The notes: generated by a model not told the origin, from the sequence alone. Counted from the first letter of the stretch, positions 1 to 4,796 are shown. The stretch is DNA of 6,045 bases from Planctomycetota bacterium (GCA_026692885.1 JAPLNJ010000277.1:1-6045); one strand, 5' to 3'. Numbers and translations: made by a program.

Positions 1-190
1 CTCAAAGAAGGGCCGTTTCCGTTCACCCACTGGATGAACCTCCATGCTCGAAGTGGGACAGTCAGAAAACCCAGTGAACAGCGGCCAAATTAGCAGAATT
101 CCTCCAATGCGCAAGGGGGTAGCGTGAATAATGCGGGTTGAATCCTATGCGGACCACAGGAGCCAACGGAAGCACCAAGGGAGACCGATC
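1..190. other. Upstream region with small inverted repeats, no gene called
   Basis: No convincing gene lies here. GTTCAC (21-26) can pair with GTGAAC (74-79), and CCCACT (26-31) with AGTGGG (52-57), so a small nested fold is possible. The AAC/GTT order is opposite to that of the attC-like sites further right, so I do not call it one. The stretch just before 191 supplies the ribosome binding site of the first gene. The left edge is cut, so whatever precedes it is unknown. Confidence 0.3.
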
Positions 191-976
191 ATGGCGAGCG
201 ACGAACACTCTGATCAACGAAAGCAGAATCTCACAGATCTGCCAACCAAGAAGCCAATGCTTTCTTCGAAGCAGCCACCCGTCGACTTCAAATGCGACAG
301 ATGTAAACGTTCCGCCCAGACCACAGAATCGGGAGACTTTTGGTGCGTTTGGTGTCAGGACTGGGCAAGCTCTGAAAAGCGGCAGCAGGTTCTTGTTTCC
401 TCCCCCCGAGCCGTAGCTGAAAAATGGGAGGCATACGTCGGCAGTTTCCTTGGCGGGTTTAGAGTCGGGAAGGAACGGGCGGTCCAACTCGTCAAGCCGG
501 CGTCGGTGGGATTGCTTCGTGGCGGTGGACTTGAGTTGTCGGCACGGTACGATCCACCTGGAAGCGGTTGGCTGGCGTTAGTCGCATCCATCATTACCGT
601 CATTTTGGTGTTCGCACTCGCCCAAACACTCGGCTTCATGGGCGGCCCCGGCTGGCTGCTGTGGTACATACTGATTGTAGCGATGCGCCGCCGCGAGGTA
701 ACCTTCAACCTACTTGATGCCGAGTCCGTCGTGGTCGATGAGAAGAACCGCAGGTTTGCATTTCGATCGAAGTTCGATCAAGTGCCTTGCTGGTTCGCCA
801 TCGAGATACGAACCCGCTTTGATGAGCTGCAAAGCCGCGTCAACACGAGTTTCCAAGGAAAGGTTACGGACGGCGACGTGACGCGTCCTAGTATGACGGT
901 CGTGATTGTCCTACTGTTGTTCCTTGTCCTCCTATTCTCGCTGATGGCCTGGGGATTCATCACATCGATACACTAG
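191..976 (+). CDS. Zinc-ribbon membrane protein of unknown function
   Basis: I do not recognise a named family. The start at 191 is preferred over the in-frame ATG at 131 because AAGGGAG lies about 7 nt upstream of it; this gives 261 residues. Visible parts in order: a polar N-terminus; a four-cysteine knuckle, CDRC (35-38) and CVWC (52-55), typical of a zinc ribbon; a soluble stretch to about 125; a hydrophobic hairpin of two likely membrane helices (about 127-146 and 152-165) followed by the basic MRRRE; a soluble segment rich in charged residues (about 170-230); and a strongly hydrophobic C-terminal helix (about 236-257). The topology suggests an inner-membrane protein with cytosolic zinc-binding and middle domains. 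There is no linked gene on the same strand within 340 bases, and its role cannot be inferred from context. Confidence 0.75.
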   Translation: MASDEHSDQRKQNLTDLPTKKPMLSSKQPPVDFKCDRCKRSAQTTESGDFWCVWCQDWASSEKRQQVLVSSPRAVAEKWEAYVGSFLGGFRVGKERAVQLVKPASVGLLRGGGLELSARYDPPGSGWLALVASIITVILVFALAQTLGFMGGPGWLLWYILIVAMRRREVTFNLLDAESVVVDEKNRRFAFRSKFDQVPCWFAIEIRTRFDELQSRVNTSFQGKVTDGDVTRPSMTVVIVLLLFLVLLFSLMAWGFITSIH

Positions 977-1039
977 CGTTTGGCCGAGTCAAAACAGGAG
1001 TCGAGACGGGGACGCAGTTAGTTTCTGGAAGGAAAGGCC

Positions 1040-1159
1040 GAACTTATGAAGGATTAGATTGTGCGGTGACCGAAATTAGCGGCAGGGCGCAGTGAGAGAC
1101 TGATTGACACGGTGAGCGTTGACCGGTGAGAAAGCCAGCCACAATCTAATCCCTGGTTC
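1040..1159 (+). repeat. Doubtful attC-like hairpin
   Basis: GAAC (1040-1043) and GTTC (1156-1159) bracket a perfect 13-bp inverted repeat, GGATTAGATTGTG (1051-1063) against CACAATCTAATCC (1140-1152). The outer AAC/GTT ends and the position between two gene modules fit an attC site. The uninterrupted stem, the 7-nt left spacer and the 76-nt loop do not match the architecture of the clearer sites in this window. It may be a divergent site or an unrelated stem-loop within the duplicated sequence. Confidence 0.3.
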
Positions 1160-1250
1160 AACTTATAACTTATGAAGGATTAGATTGTGCGGTGACCGAA
1201 GCTAGCGGCAGGGCGCAGTGAGAGACCGGTTGACACGGTGAGCGTTGGCC
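1041..1250. repeat. 84-bp direct repeat, two copies 126 bp apart
   Basis: Positions 1041-1124 and 1167-1250 are nearly identical, both starting AACTTATGAAGGATTAGATT. I count five substitutions in 84 aligned bases (at copy-1 positions 1075, 1076, 1101, 1103 and 1122) and no gaps. The 42 bases between copies are the right arm of a hairpin plus a short AT-rich joint. The arrangement looks like a tandem duplication of a 126-bp unit whose second copy has lost its last third. The origin is unknown; no transposase or transposon end is recognisable. Confidence 0.85.
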
Positions 1251-1299
1251 GCCAGCGGGTGATGCGTCGCCAGGCAATTACCCGTCTTGACCCGCTGGC
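1251..1299. promoter_or_regulatory. Inverted repeat touching the mazE -35 box
   Basis: GCCAGCGGGT (1251-1260) is perfectly complementary to ACCCGCTGGC (1290-1299), with 29 nt between. The right arm overlaps the -35 hexamer at 1287-1292. MazE-type antitoxins usually repress their own operon by binding promoter palindromes, so this could be an operator, although the arms are far apart for a single dimer. Regulation is inference. Confidence 0.35.
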
Positions 1300-1320
1300 T
1301 CAGACGGTTATACTTTCGGT
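1287..1320 (+). promoter_or_regulatory. mazEF promoter, predicted leaderless
   Basis: TTGACC (1287-1292) and TATACT (1309-1314) are separated by 16 bp and closely match the sigma-70 consensus. Only six bases separate the -10 box from the ATG at 1321, so the expected transcription start falls on or next to the start codon. No purine-rich ribosome binding site precedes the ATG, which agrees with a leaderless mRNA. Confidence 0.65.
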
Positions 1321-1557
1321 ATGAAAACCGCTGTTTCAATCCCGGACGACGTTTTTGACGAAGCTGAGCGTCTTGCGAGTCGATTGCAGACTTCGCGTAG
1401 TCGGCTGTACGCGCGGGCTCTGGCCGAATTCGTGGCCCGACACGGCGACGACCGTGTCACGGCGGCGATGGATTCGGTGGTCGAAGACGTTGGGACTGGG
1501 GTCGACGAGTTCACCCGTGAGGCCGCGCATCAAGCACTGCGGCGAGTGGATTGGTAA
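1321..1557 (+). CDS. mazE: MazE-like ribbon-helix-helix antitoxin
   Basis: The gene encodes a 78-residue antitoxin that should bind and neutralise the MazF RNase encoded next and repress the operon. The N-terminus MKTAVSIPDDVFDEAERLA, followed by SRSRLYARALAEFVARH (about residues 25-41), is the ribbon-helix-helix pattern of CopG/MazE antitoxins: a beta strand that enters the DNA groove and two helices that form the dimer. The acidic tail from about residue 43 is the usual toxin-binding part. The ATG at 1321 is fixed by the promoter, whose -10 box ends at 1314. The stop overlaps the toxin start by 7 nt, so toxin translation is probably coupled to antitoxin translation. Length and order (antitoxin first) are typical. 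The family call is by pattern recognition, not a search. Confidence 0.88.
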   Translation: MKTAVSIPDDVFDEAERLASRLQTSRSRLYARALAEFVARHGDDRVTAAMDSVVEDVGTGVDEFTREAAHQALRRVDW

Positions 1558-1895
1558 TTGGTCAAGGCGAAGTCTGGTGGGCCGATATTGGCGAGCCAAT
1601 CGGCTCGGCACCCGGTTTCCGGCGACCGGTTGTCGTAGTGCAGTGTGATGCGATGAACCGAAGCCGAATCGGAACGGTCGTTTGCGTACCGATGACAAGT
1701 AACCTCAAATGGGCGAACGCTCCCGGAAACGTTTTGCTGAAGGCAAGTATGACTGGACTGCCCCAGGACTCGGTTGCCAATGTTTCCCTGATTGTTGCTC
1801 TGGACAAGGGCCAGCTGACTGAACGCAGTGGCAAGCTTCCGAGGCGACAATTTGAGGCCGTTCTCAATGGAATCGATGTGGTCCTCGGTCGCTGA
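1551..1895 (+). CDS. mazF: MazF/PemK-family mRNA interferase toxin
   Basis: This is a sequence-specific endoribonuclease that cuts mRNA and arrests growth when MazE is lost. The 114-residue protein shows the family signatures in order: GEVWWAD (6-12), the GSAPGFRRPVVVVQ loop (18-31) with the conserved arginines, the MTSN motif (48-51) carrying the catalytic threonine, and VANVSLIVALDKGQL (75-89). Length is normal and nothing is missing, so the toxin looks intact. The start is taken as TTG at 1551 because it is the only usual start codon in this frame before GEVWW; the ribosome binding site is weak and the frame overlaps mazE by 7 nt, pointing to translational coupling. The stop lies 20 nt before an attC-like site, as in a gene cassette. 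Confidence 0.93.
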   Translation: MVIGQGEVWWADIGEPIGSAPGFRRPVVVVQCDAMNRSRIGTVVCVPMTSNLKWANAPGNVLLKASMTGLPQDSVANVSLIVALDKGQLTERSGKLPRRQFEAVLNGIDVVLGR

Positions 1896-1915
1896 TTCCG
1901 GCTCGATGGAGTGTC

Positions 1916-1999
1916 GAACTATTGGATGGACCACAGGTGCCGGCATGGTCCGGGATGGAAACAGGTTGGATGACGGCACCGTGGTCATCCAGGTTGTTC
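1916..1999 (+). repeat. attC-like site after mazEF
   Basis: The outer ends are GAAC (1916-1919) and GTTC (1996-1999). Inside, GGATG (1924-1928) pairs with CATCC (1986-1990), ACCAC (1930-1934) with GTGGT (1981-1985), and GGTGCCG (1936-1942) with CGGCACC (1974-1980), giving 17 bp with no mismatch. G1929 and A1935 on the left arm have no partner. Unpaired spacers are 4 and 5 nt and the loop is 31 nt. Two lone unpaired bases on one arm, spacers next to AAC/GTT ends, and a variable loop are the defining structural features of integron attC sites. The flanking bases do not match the full GTTRRRY core. Identification is by structure only. Confidence 0.65.
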
Positions 2000-2151
2000 T
2001 GCTGGAAGCCACGGCCGCTGCCTGCGCGAAGTGGAAAAGGGGCTCGCGGACGGGGACCCGACGCTCGGCACTGGCGGCTGCGATCGCTAGGCTCATGTTC
2101 GACACGCATCCGGGTGGCACGGCGATCGTCTTGACGTTCGTTGGCTGGGTG

Positions 2152-2186
2152 TTGACTCTGGGGACGGCAACCGCGACAATTGCGGC
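2152..2186 (+). promoter_or_regulatory. Promoter of the 77-residue gene pair, predicted leaderless
   Basis: TTGACT (2152-2157) and GACAAT (2175-2180) lie 17 bp apart. Six bases separate the -10 box from the ATG at 2187, the same geometry as at mazE, and no ribosome binding site is visible. Transcription should begin at about the start codon. Confidence 0.5.
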
Positions 2187-2420
2187 ATGGATTTCGAGGT
2201 CGTCGGGACCATCGCCAACATCGAAGTGATTGCCATCGGGCGGTCGATCCGAGAACTGCCGCGATTACGGCGGGTCTACGGAACGGGACGCTGGAGGAAG
2301 CTCAAGGGCATGGCTACGGTGCGGCTTACCGACGGCATGCTGTACCGAGCGGAATTGCACTGGTACGAGGCTCACGGCGTCGGCAAACACGAAATGAAGA
2401 TCAAACAGTTCCTTACGTGA
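2187..2420 (+). CDS. Small conserved-looking basic protein of unknown function
   Basis: The protein has 77 residues, is rich in Arg and Lys, and has no membrane segment or signal peptide. The N-terminal half reads as a short strand (FEVVGTIANIEVIA) followed by RELPRLRRVYG. Then comes a dense motif-like block: GRWRKLKG (about 34-41), TVRL..DG (about 44-50), AELHWYEAHG (about 55-64) and KIKQFL (about 71-76). I recall uncharacterised bacterial proteins with this block, often beside a partner like the next gene, but know no function. The start is supported by a promoter whose -10 box ends 6 nt upstream. The gap to the next gene is only 4 nt, so the two are co-transcribed. A small two-gene module inside a cassette-like unit resembles a toxin-antitoxin arrangement; that is inference only. 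Confidence 0.75.
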   Translation: MDFEVVGTIANIEVIAIGRSIRELPRLRRVYGTGRWRKLKGMATVRLTDGMLYRAELHWYEAHGVGKHEMKIKQFLT

Positions 2421-2424
2421 TGTC

Positions 2425-2658
2425 ATGGCCAGGAAGAAAGAGACAGTTCGGTTCGCCATCTGCGTCAGCAACGACGGGTATCCGGCCTCGCTGGAACCGC
2501 GCAAGATCTACCGGGTGCTCCCCGACCAAGTGGCCGCAATACGGCATTTTGTTCGTGTCGTTGACGAGTCGGGGGAGGACTACCTATACCCGGAGGACTT
2601 CTTCGTTCCCGTTGAAGTCCCGCAGGCCGCGCAGGGGGCATTTGCTCACGCTTCCTAA
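2425..2658 (+). CDS. Small acidic partner protein of unknown function
   Basis: The protein has 77 residues. The core is a compact beta-rich-looking segment: FAICVSNDGYPASLEPRKIY (residues 10-29), RVLPDQVAA, then VRVVDESGEDYLYP..FFVPVEVP (about 43-66). The pattern of a strand, a turn, a K.Y.VLPD segment and a DESGEDYLYP motif suggests a small barrel-like fold in which the protein sets or reads a bound ligand or partner, but no catalytic residues can be named. The start at 2425 follows the previous stop by 4 nt and has no strong ribosome binding site of its own, so translation is probably coupled to the upstream gene. The net charge is acidic against a basic partner, which fits a complex. The last residues (AAQGAFAHAS) are unlikely to be conserved. 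No function is assigned. Confidence 0.75.
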   Translation: MARKKETVRFAICVSNDGYPASLEPRKIYRVLPDQVAAIRHFVRVVDESGEDYLYPEDFFVPVEVPQAAQGAFAHAS

Positions 2659-2710
2659 GCAAGCTTCCAGAACACGATACCTGATCGTCGAGAAATATGC
2701 TCCCCCCAGC

Positions 2711-2797
2711 AGAACCACGCGGTGAACGGGAGCCGCCGATCGGGCAGGTTTTGAAATCATAGTTGTTTGGCGGCGGACCCGTTACCGCCATCGTTAC
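2711..2797 (+). repeat. attC-like site A
   Basis: The ends are AGAAC (2711-2715) and GTTAC (2793-2797). GCGGT (2719-2723) pairs with ACCGC (2784-2788), AACGGG (2725-2730) with CCCGTT (2778-2783), and CCGCCG (2733-2738) with CGGCGG (2771-2776), 17 bp in all. G2724 is unpaired on the left arm, and AG (2731-2732) faces only A2777, leaving a second extra base on the same side. Spacers are 3 and 4 nt and the loop is 32 nt. The layout is the same as at 1916-1999 and the sequence resembles 3911-3996. It lies 52 nt after the stop of the two-gene module. Confidence 0.7.
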
Positions 2798-2856
2798 GTG
2801 TGGAAGAAAGACGGGCTCGCTACGGCGACCGTCAGCTGCTTCTGCGGGTCGCCATA

Positions 2857-3189
2857 ATGAACCCCTATTCACCACCCGAAGCGGCACCTCTACCGCGGCG
2901 ATCCGCATTCGCCCTCGTGGCTCTTCGTACCGTGGGCACTGTCGTTCTATTGGTTTCGCTTTTGCCAATCGGGGTGACTCTTTTTCTGGCAGATCAGGAG
3001 TACCTTCACACGCTGTTGTTGGATCGTCAGCTTGTGGGAATCACGGTGGCGGGTTGTGAGCTTTCCGCTCGCGCAATCCTGCGCGGCAGTTCGTTGGTTA
3101 CAGGGGTCCTTTGGGGCGTCGGAGCAGTCTGTATTCGAGGCGTTCCCATGCGATCGGGATGCCGTCGCCGCCATCCGGACGGACCCTGA
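2857..3189 (+). CDS. Small membrane protein with planctomycete-type NPY..P start
   Basis: The protein has 110 residues. It starts MNPYSPPEAAP, a proline-rich N-terminal pattern common in short planctomycete membrane proteins (usually seen as NPYQSP). A long hydrophobic helix follows (about 17-45), then a polar segment (about 46-72), then a second likely helix (about 78-94), and a basic tail with GCRRRHPDGP at the end. This predicts an inner-membrane protein with two membrane passes. The ATG at 2857 is chosen for the MNPYSPP pattern; the frame is open further up, but there it runs back into the attC-like site. No ribosome binding site or promoter is evident, which is a weakness of the call. 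The basic tail may be native or may result from a shifted 3' end. No function is assigned. Confidence 0.55.
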   Translation: MNPYSPPEAAPLPRRSAFALVALRTVGTVVLLVSLLPIGVTLFLADQEYLHTLLLDRQLVGITVAGCELSARAILRGSSLVTGVLWGVGAVCIRGVPMRSGCRRRHPDGP

Positions 3190-3406
3190 GATGTTCGGCT
3201 GATGCGTCTGTTGGATCGATCTACACGGGCCCGGAGTCGCGACGGCGGCGTCACCGATTGACAACCGCTGCGTAACCTGCCAATGTGCGGAAGTGACTAT
3301 CACCCCCGCTCGCCGGCACTGTATACTGATGGCGGCGGGCTTCGTCGGGCGACAACCGCCCGGCCGCTGTTCAGTGATCACCAAAATTGAGGAGTGCCAC
3401 GGACAA
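3190..3406. other. Gene-free interval before the DUF4160 gene
   Basis: TTGACA (3258-3263) and TATACT (3322-3327) both occur but are not correctly spaced relative to each other. CAATGT at the right distance from TTGACA is a poor -10 box. A possible left half of an attC-like site starts at 3272. GAGGAG (3389-3394) is the likely ribosome binding site for the gene at 3407, although the 12-nt spacing is long. Confidence 0.4.
3272..3297 (+). repeat. Possible left half of an attC-like site
   Basis: Counted without gaps, this stretch agrees with the left arm of the site at 3911 in 17 of 26 positions. It includes GTAACC at the outer end, TG at the position of the unpaired base, and GGAAG/CGAAG near the inner stem. 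I could not find a matching right arm ending in GTT before the next gene. It may be a decayed or truncated site that once separated the MNPYSPP gene from the DUF4160 module. Confidence 0.25.
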
Positions 3407-3664
3407 ATGCCCGAAATCAGTCGATTCCTGGGAATCGTCATTCGGATGTACTTCCGCGACCACCGGCCGCCGCATTTCCACGCAGAGTATGGGGAGCACG
3501 AAATCACCGTGGACATCGATAGCGGCATCGTCCAAGGCCGGTTTCCGCGGCGGGCGTTGACGGCAGTACTGGATTGGTACAATCTTCATCAAGACGAACT
3601 GGCTCGAAACTGGGAACTCATGCAGACGCGGCAGCCTTTGAACCCAATTGAGCCTCTGGAGTAG
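3407..3664 (+). CDS. DUF4160 family protein
   Basis: The protein has 85 residues. The start MPEISRFLGIVIRMYFRDH, followed by PPHFHAEYGEHE (21-32), VDIDSGIVQGRFPRRA (35-50) and WYNLHQDELARNWELM (57-72), is the DUF4160 pattern; the HFHAEYGE stretch is its hallmark. The biochemical role is unknown. The family is commonly found directly upstream of DUF2442, as here, with a 4-nt gap, and the pair has the size and layout of a toxin-antitoxin module. ATG 3407 is chosen because family members begin MP.IS.F; a GTG at 3293 would add 38 residues that look non-native. GAGGAG lies 12 nt upstream. No promoter of the leaderless type seen at neighbouring modules is found. Confidence 0.88.
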   Translation: MPEISRFLGIVIRMYFRDHRPPHFHAEYGEHEITVDIDSGIVQGRFPRRALTAVLDWYNLHQDELARNWELMQTRQPLNPIEPLE

Positions 3665-3668
3665 ATCC

Positions 3669-3914
3669 ATGTTCCTACACGTTACCAAGGCTCGGCACAT
3701 CGCGGATTATCGCGTTCACGTGTCCTTCAACGACGGCACCAGTGCGGAACTCGACCTGTCTGACTCGTTGGACGGACCAATTTTCGAACCGCTCCGGGAC
3801 GTCGAGTATTTTCGGTCGTTCTCGATCATCGGACACACACTAGCATGGCCAAACGGTGCTGATTTCGCGCCGGAGTACTTGCATTCACTCGTCCCAGCTC
3901 CGGCGAGCACGTAA
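3669..3914 (+). CDS. DUF2442 family protein
   Basis: The protein has 81 residues. The family pattern is clear: DYRVHVSFNDG (13-23), ELDLSDSLDGPIFEPLRD (27-44), F....SII....LAWPNGADFAPEYL (49-71). WPNGAD followed by PEYL is the strongest signature. The function is not established; the regular pairing with DUF4160 suggests one protein modulates the other. The ATG follows the previous stop by 4 nt, so the two are co-transcribed and probably coupled. The stop codon TAA (3912-3914) falls inside the left end (GTAAC) of attC-like site B, so the site supplies the gene's last codon boundary, a typical layout for integron cassette genes. The PAPAST tail is probably poorly conserved. Confidence 0.9.
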   Translation: MFLHVTKARHIADYRVHVSFNDGTSAELDLSDSLDGPIFEPLRDVEYFRSFSIIGHTLAWPNGADFAPEYLHSLVPAPAST

Positions 3915-3996
3915 CCAGGCCGTGAACCGAAGCGGCCGAAAACGCGTTTCTTGAAATCAATGTCTGTCGCGGCCGCCCGGTTACGGCTGTCGTTAC
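3911..3996 (+). repeat. attC-like site B
   Basis: The ends are GTAAC (3911-3915) and GTTAC (3992-3996). GCCGT (3919-3923) pairs with ACGGC (3983-3987), AACCG (3925-3929) with CGGTT (3978-3982), and GCGGCCG (3932-3938) with CGGCCGC (3970-3976), 17 bp in all. G3924 is unpaired, and AA (3930-3931) faces only C3977. Spacers are 3 and 4 nt, the loop 31 nt. The loop carries TTGAAATCA (3951-3959), also present in site A at the same distance from the stem. The site separates two convergent modules and overlaps both of their stop codons. Confidence 0.75.
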
Positions 3997-4325
3997 GCGG
4001 CGGGAGTGACGACTCTTCGCGCGATGATCCGTCCGACCTCCTGTCGCGTTGCCCCAAGTTTCAGCAACGAGCGAACGAATAGGTCGATGGATACAGCCGG
4101 ATCTGCTGACTCCATTTTGGCAATTCGCGATTGACTGGAACCCACCCGAGAAGCAACTTCCTGTTGTGTCATGCCGGATGCCAACCGCCGTTGCTTCAGA
4201 CTCCTGCCGAGGGCCAGACGCATCTCGATCAGGGCCATCTCCTCCTCCGTCAAGCCGAGGAACTCCTGCGCCGATCCGATTTTCCAGCCGGCCTGTTGCA
4301 GCCGAGCCCGTTTTGCACTTTTCAT
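3993..4325 (-). CDS. higA: HigA-like XRE-family antitoxin
   Basis: The protein has 110 residues. An N-terminal arm (about 1-30, with EFLGLTEEE) precedes a Cro/C1-type helix-turn-helix: LGRSLKQRRLASGMTQQEVASRVGSSQSRIAKME (about 39-72), where TQQEVA and SSQSRIAKME are the two helices of the DNA-binding unit. SIDLFVRSLLKLGA (about 79-92) is the usual trailing helix. It should neutralise the HigB toxin encoded just upstream and repress the operon, most likely through the palindrome at 4682-4699. The ATG at 4325 lies 9 nt after the toxin stop. The stop codon (complement of TTA, 3993-3995) falls within the GTTAC end of attC-like site B, so the final residues RRVVTPAA may have been set by the cassette junction. 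Confidence 0.9.
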   Translation of the reverse strand: MKSAKRARLQQAGWKIGSAQEFLGLTEEEMALIEMRLALGRSLKQRRLASGMTQQEVASRVGSSQSRIAKMESADPAVSIDLFVRSLLKLGATRQEVGRIIARRVVTPAA

Positions 4326-4334
4326 GGGTAGCCC

Positions 4335-4670
4335 TTAGGTATTTTCGCCGTACGCCCGCAGACGCCGTTGGCAACGGTTGATGACGCTCTGCGGCGTCTG
4401 TCCGGTCCTCTTCGCGAACACGTCGACAATGACAATCGCATCTGAATCGATCCGGTAGATGATCCTCCAATTCCGGTCGGCGTCGCGAATCCGCAACTCA
4501 TGGCACGCCGGACCAATGGAGGGCATGGGCCGTGAATGCGGCATCCCGATGTTCTCCCCCTGTTGGAGACGATGCAGGAGCGTGCCGGCTTCGATGCGCG
4601 CCGCCGCGGTAAACGGTGGCGTTTTGATCTGGCCTTCTAGCCACACCAGGGGTTTGTCTTCGCCGTTCAT
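4335..4670 (-). CDS. higB: HigB-like toxin, phage Gp49-like family
   Basis: The protein has 111 residues and belongs to the Gp49-like/HigB branch of the RelE superfamily, ribosome-dependent mRNA nucleases. Visible signatures: PLVWLEGQIKTPPF (7-20), AARIEAGTLLHRLQQGE (23-39), MPHSRPMPSIGPACHELRI (43-61), WRIIYRIDSDAIVIVDVFAKRT (68-89), and a C-terminal helix with VINRCQRRL. Length is normal and the protein looks intact. Toxin-first order with an XRE antitoxin behind it is typical of HigBA. ATG 4670 is preferred to ATG 4679 because the latter lies inside the predicted -10 box and would not be transcribed. No ribosome binding site precedes it, which agrees with a leaderless message. Confidence 0.92.
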   Translation of the reverse strand: MNGEDKPLVWLEGQIKTPPFTAAARIEAGTLLHRLQQGENIGMPHSRPMPSIGPACHELRIRDADRNWRIIYRIDSDAIVIVDVFAKRTGQTPQSVINRCQRRLRAYGENT

Positions 4671-4706
4671 GCGGCTCATGATATGTCCGATCGGACATAA
4701 TGTCAA
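4671..4706 (-). promoter_or_regulatory. higBA promoter, predicted leaderless
   Basis: Read on the minus strand, TTGACA (4706-4701) and TATCAT (4683-4678) are separated by 17 bp, a near-consensus sigma-70 promoter. Seven bases then lead to the ATG at 4670, so transcription should start at the start codon. The spacing matches that at mazE (6 nt) and at the 77-residue pair (6 nt). Confidence 0.7.
4682..4699. promoter_or_regulatory. 18-bp palindromic operator in the higBA promoter
   Basis: TATGTCCGATCGGACATA is a perfect palindrome. It fills the spacer between -35 and -10 and touches the -10 box. An XRE-type dimer such as HigA bound here would block RNA polymerase, the usual autoregulation of these operons. 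Binding by HigA is inference from position and symmetry. Confidence 0.6.
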
Positions 4707-4796
4707 GCCGTCGTCGACGTCTTGTCTCGGCTGCCCGAACTGGTAAGATGTGGGCTGTGATCTGACGGTTGTTGGGGGGGCCGCGTGAACTCCCGC

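Larger units (their letters stand above)
977..1320. other. Gene-free interval with duplicated sequence and promoter
   Basis: The interval between the membrane protein and mazE has no plausible reading frame. It holds an 84-bp direct repeat, a 13-bp inverted repeat inside the first copy, a 10-bp inverted repeat next to the mazE promoter, and that promoter. Each is listed separately. Confidence 0.7.

Noticed and set aside
21..79. GTTCAC...GTGAAC inverted repeat as an attC-like site before the first gene
   Set aside because: The ends are in GTT...AAC order instead of AAC...GTT, only short arms pair, and no left-arm unpaired bases can be defined.
62..487. 141-residue open frame on the minus strand
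   Set aside because: It runs opposite to the better supported zinc-ribbon gene, which has a ribosome binding site, cysteine motifs and membrane helices; the minus-strand product shows no domain-like pattern.
1530..2120. 196-residue open frame on the minus strand
   Set aside because: It is antisense to mazF and to an attC-like palindrome; it is an expected by-product of high GC with no recognisable motif.
1828..2229. 133-residue plus-strand frame with a hydrophobic C-terminal part
   Set aside because: It begins inside mazF, reads through the attC-like site and the promoter at 2152-2180, and ends inside the next gene. The hydrophobic stretch is probably incidental.
3258..3295. TTGACA with a GTG 30 nt downstream, as a fourth leaderless start for a longer DUF4160 protein
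   Set aside because: The hexamer at -10 distance, CAATGT, is a poor match, and the extra 38 residues do not fit the family, which starts MP.IS.F as at 3407.
2947..3582. 211-residue open frame on the minus strand
   Set aside because: It is antisense to the DUF4160 gene, whose family signature is clear; the product is of low complexity without a domain pattern.
3826..4470. 214-residue minus-strand frame overlapping higA and higB
   Set aside because: HigA and HigB occupy the same strand in other frames with unmistakable signatures; this frame also crosses site B.
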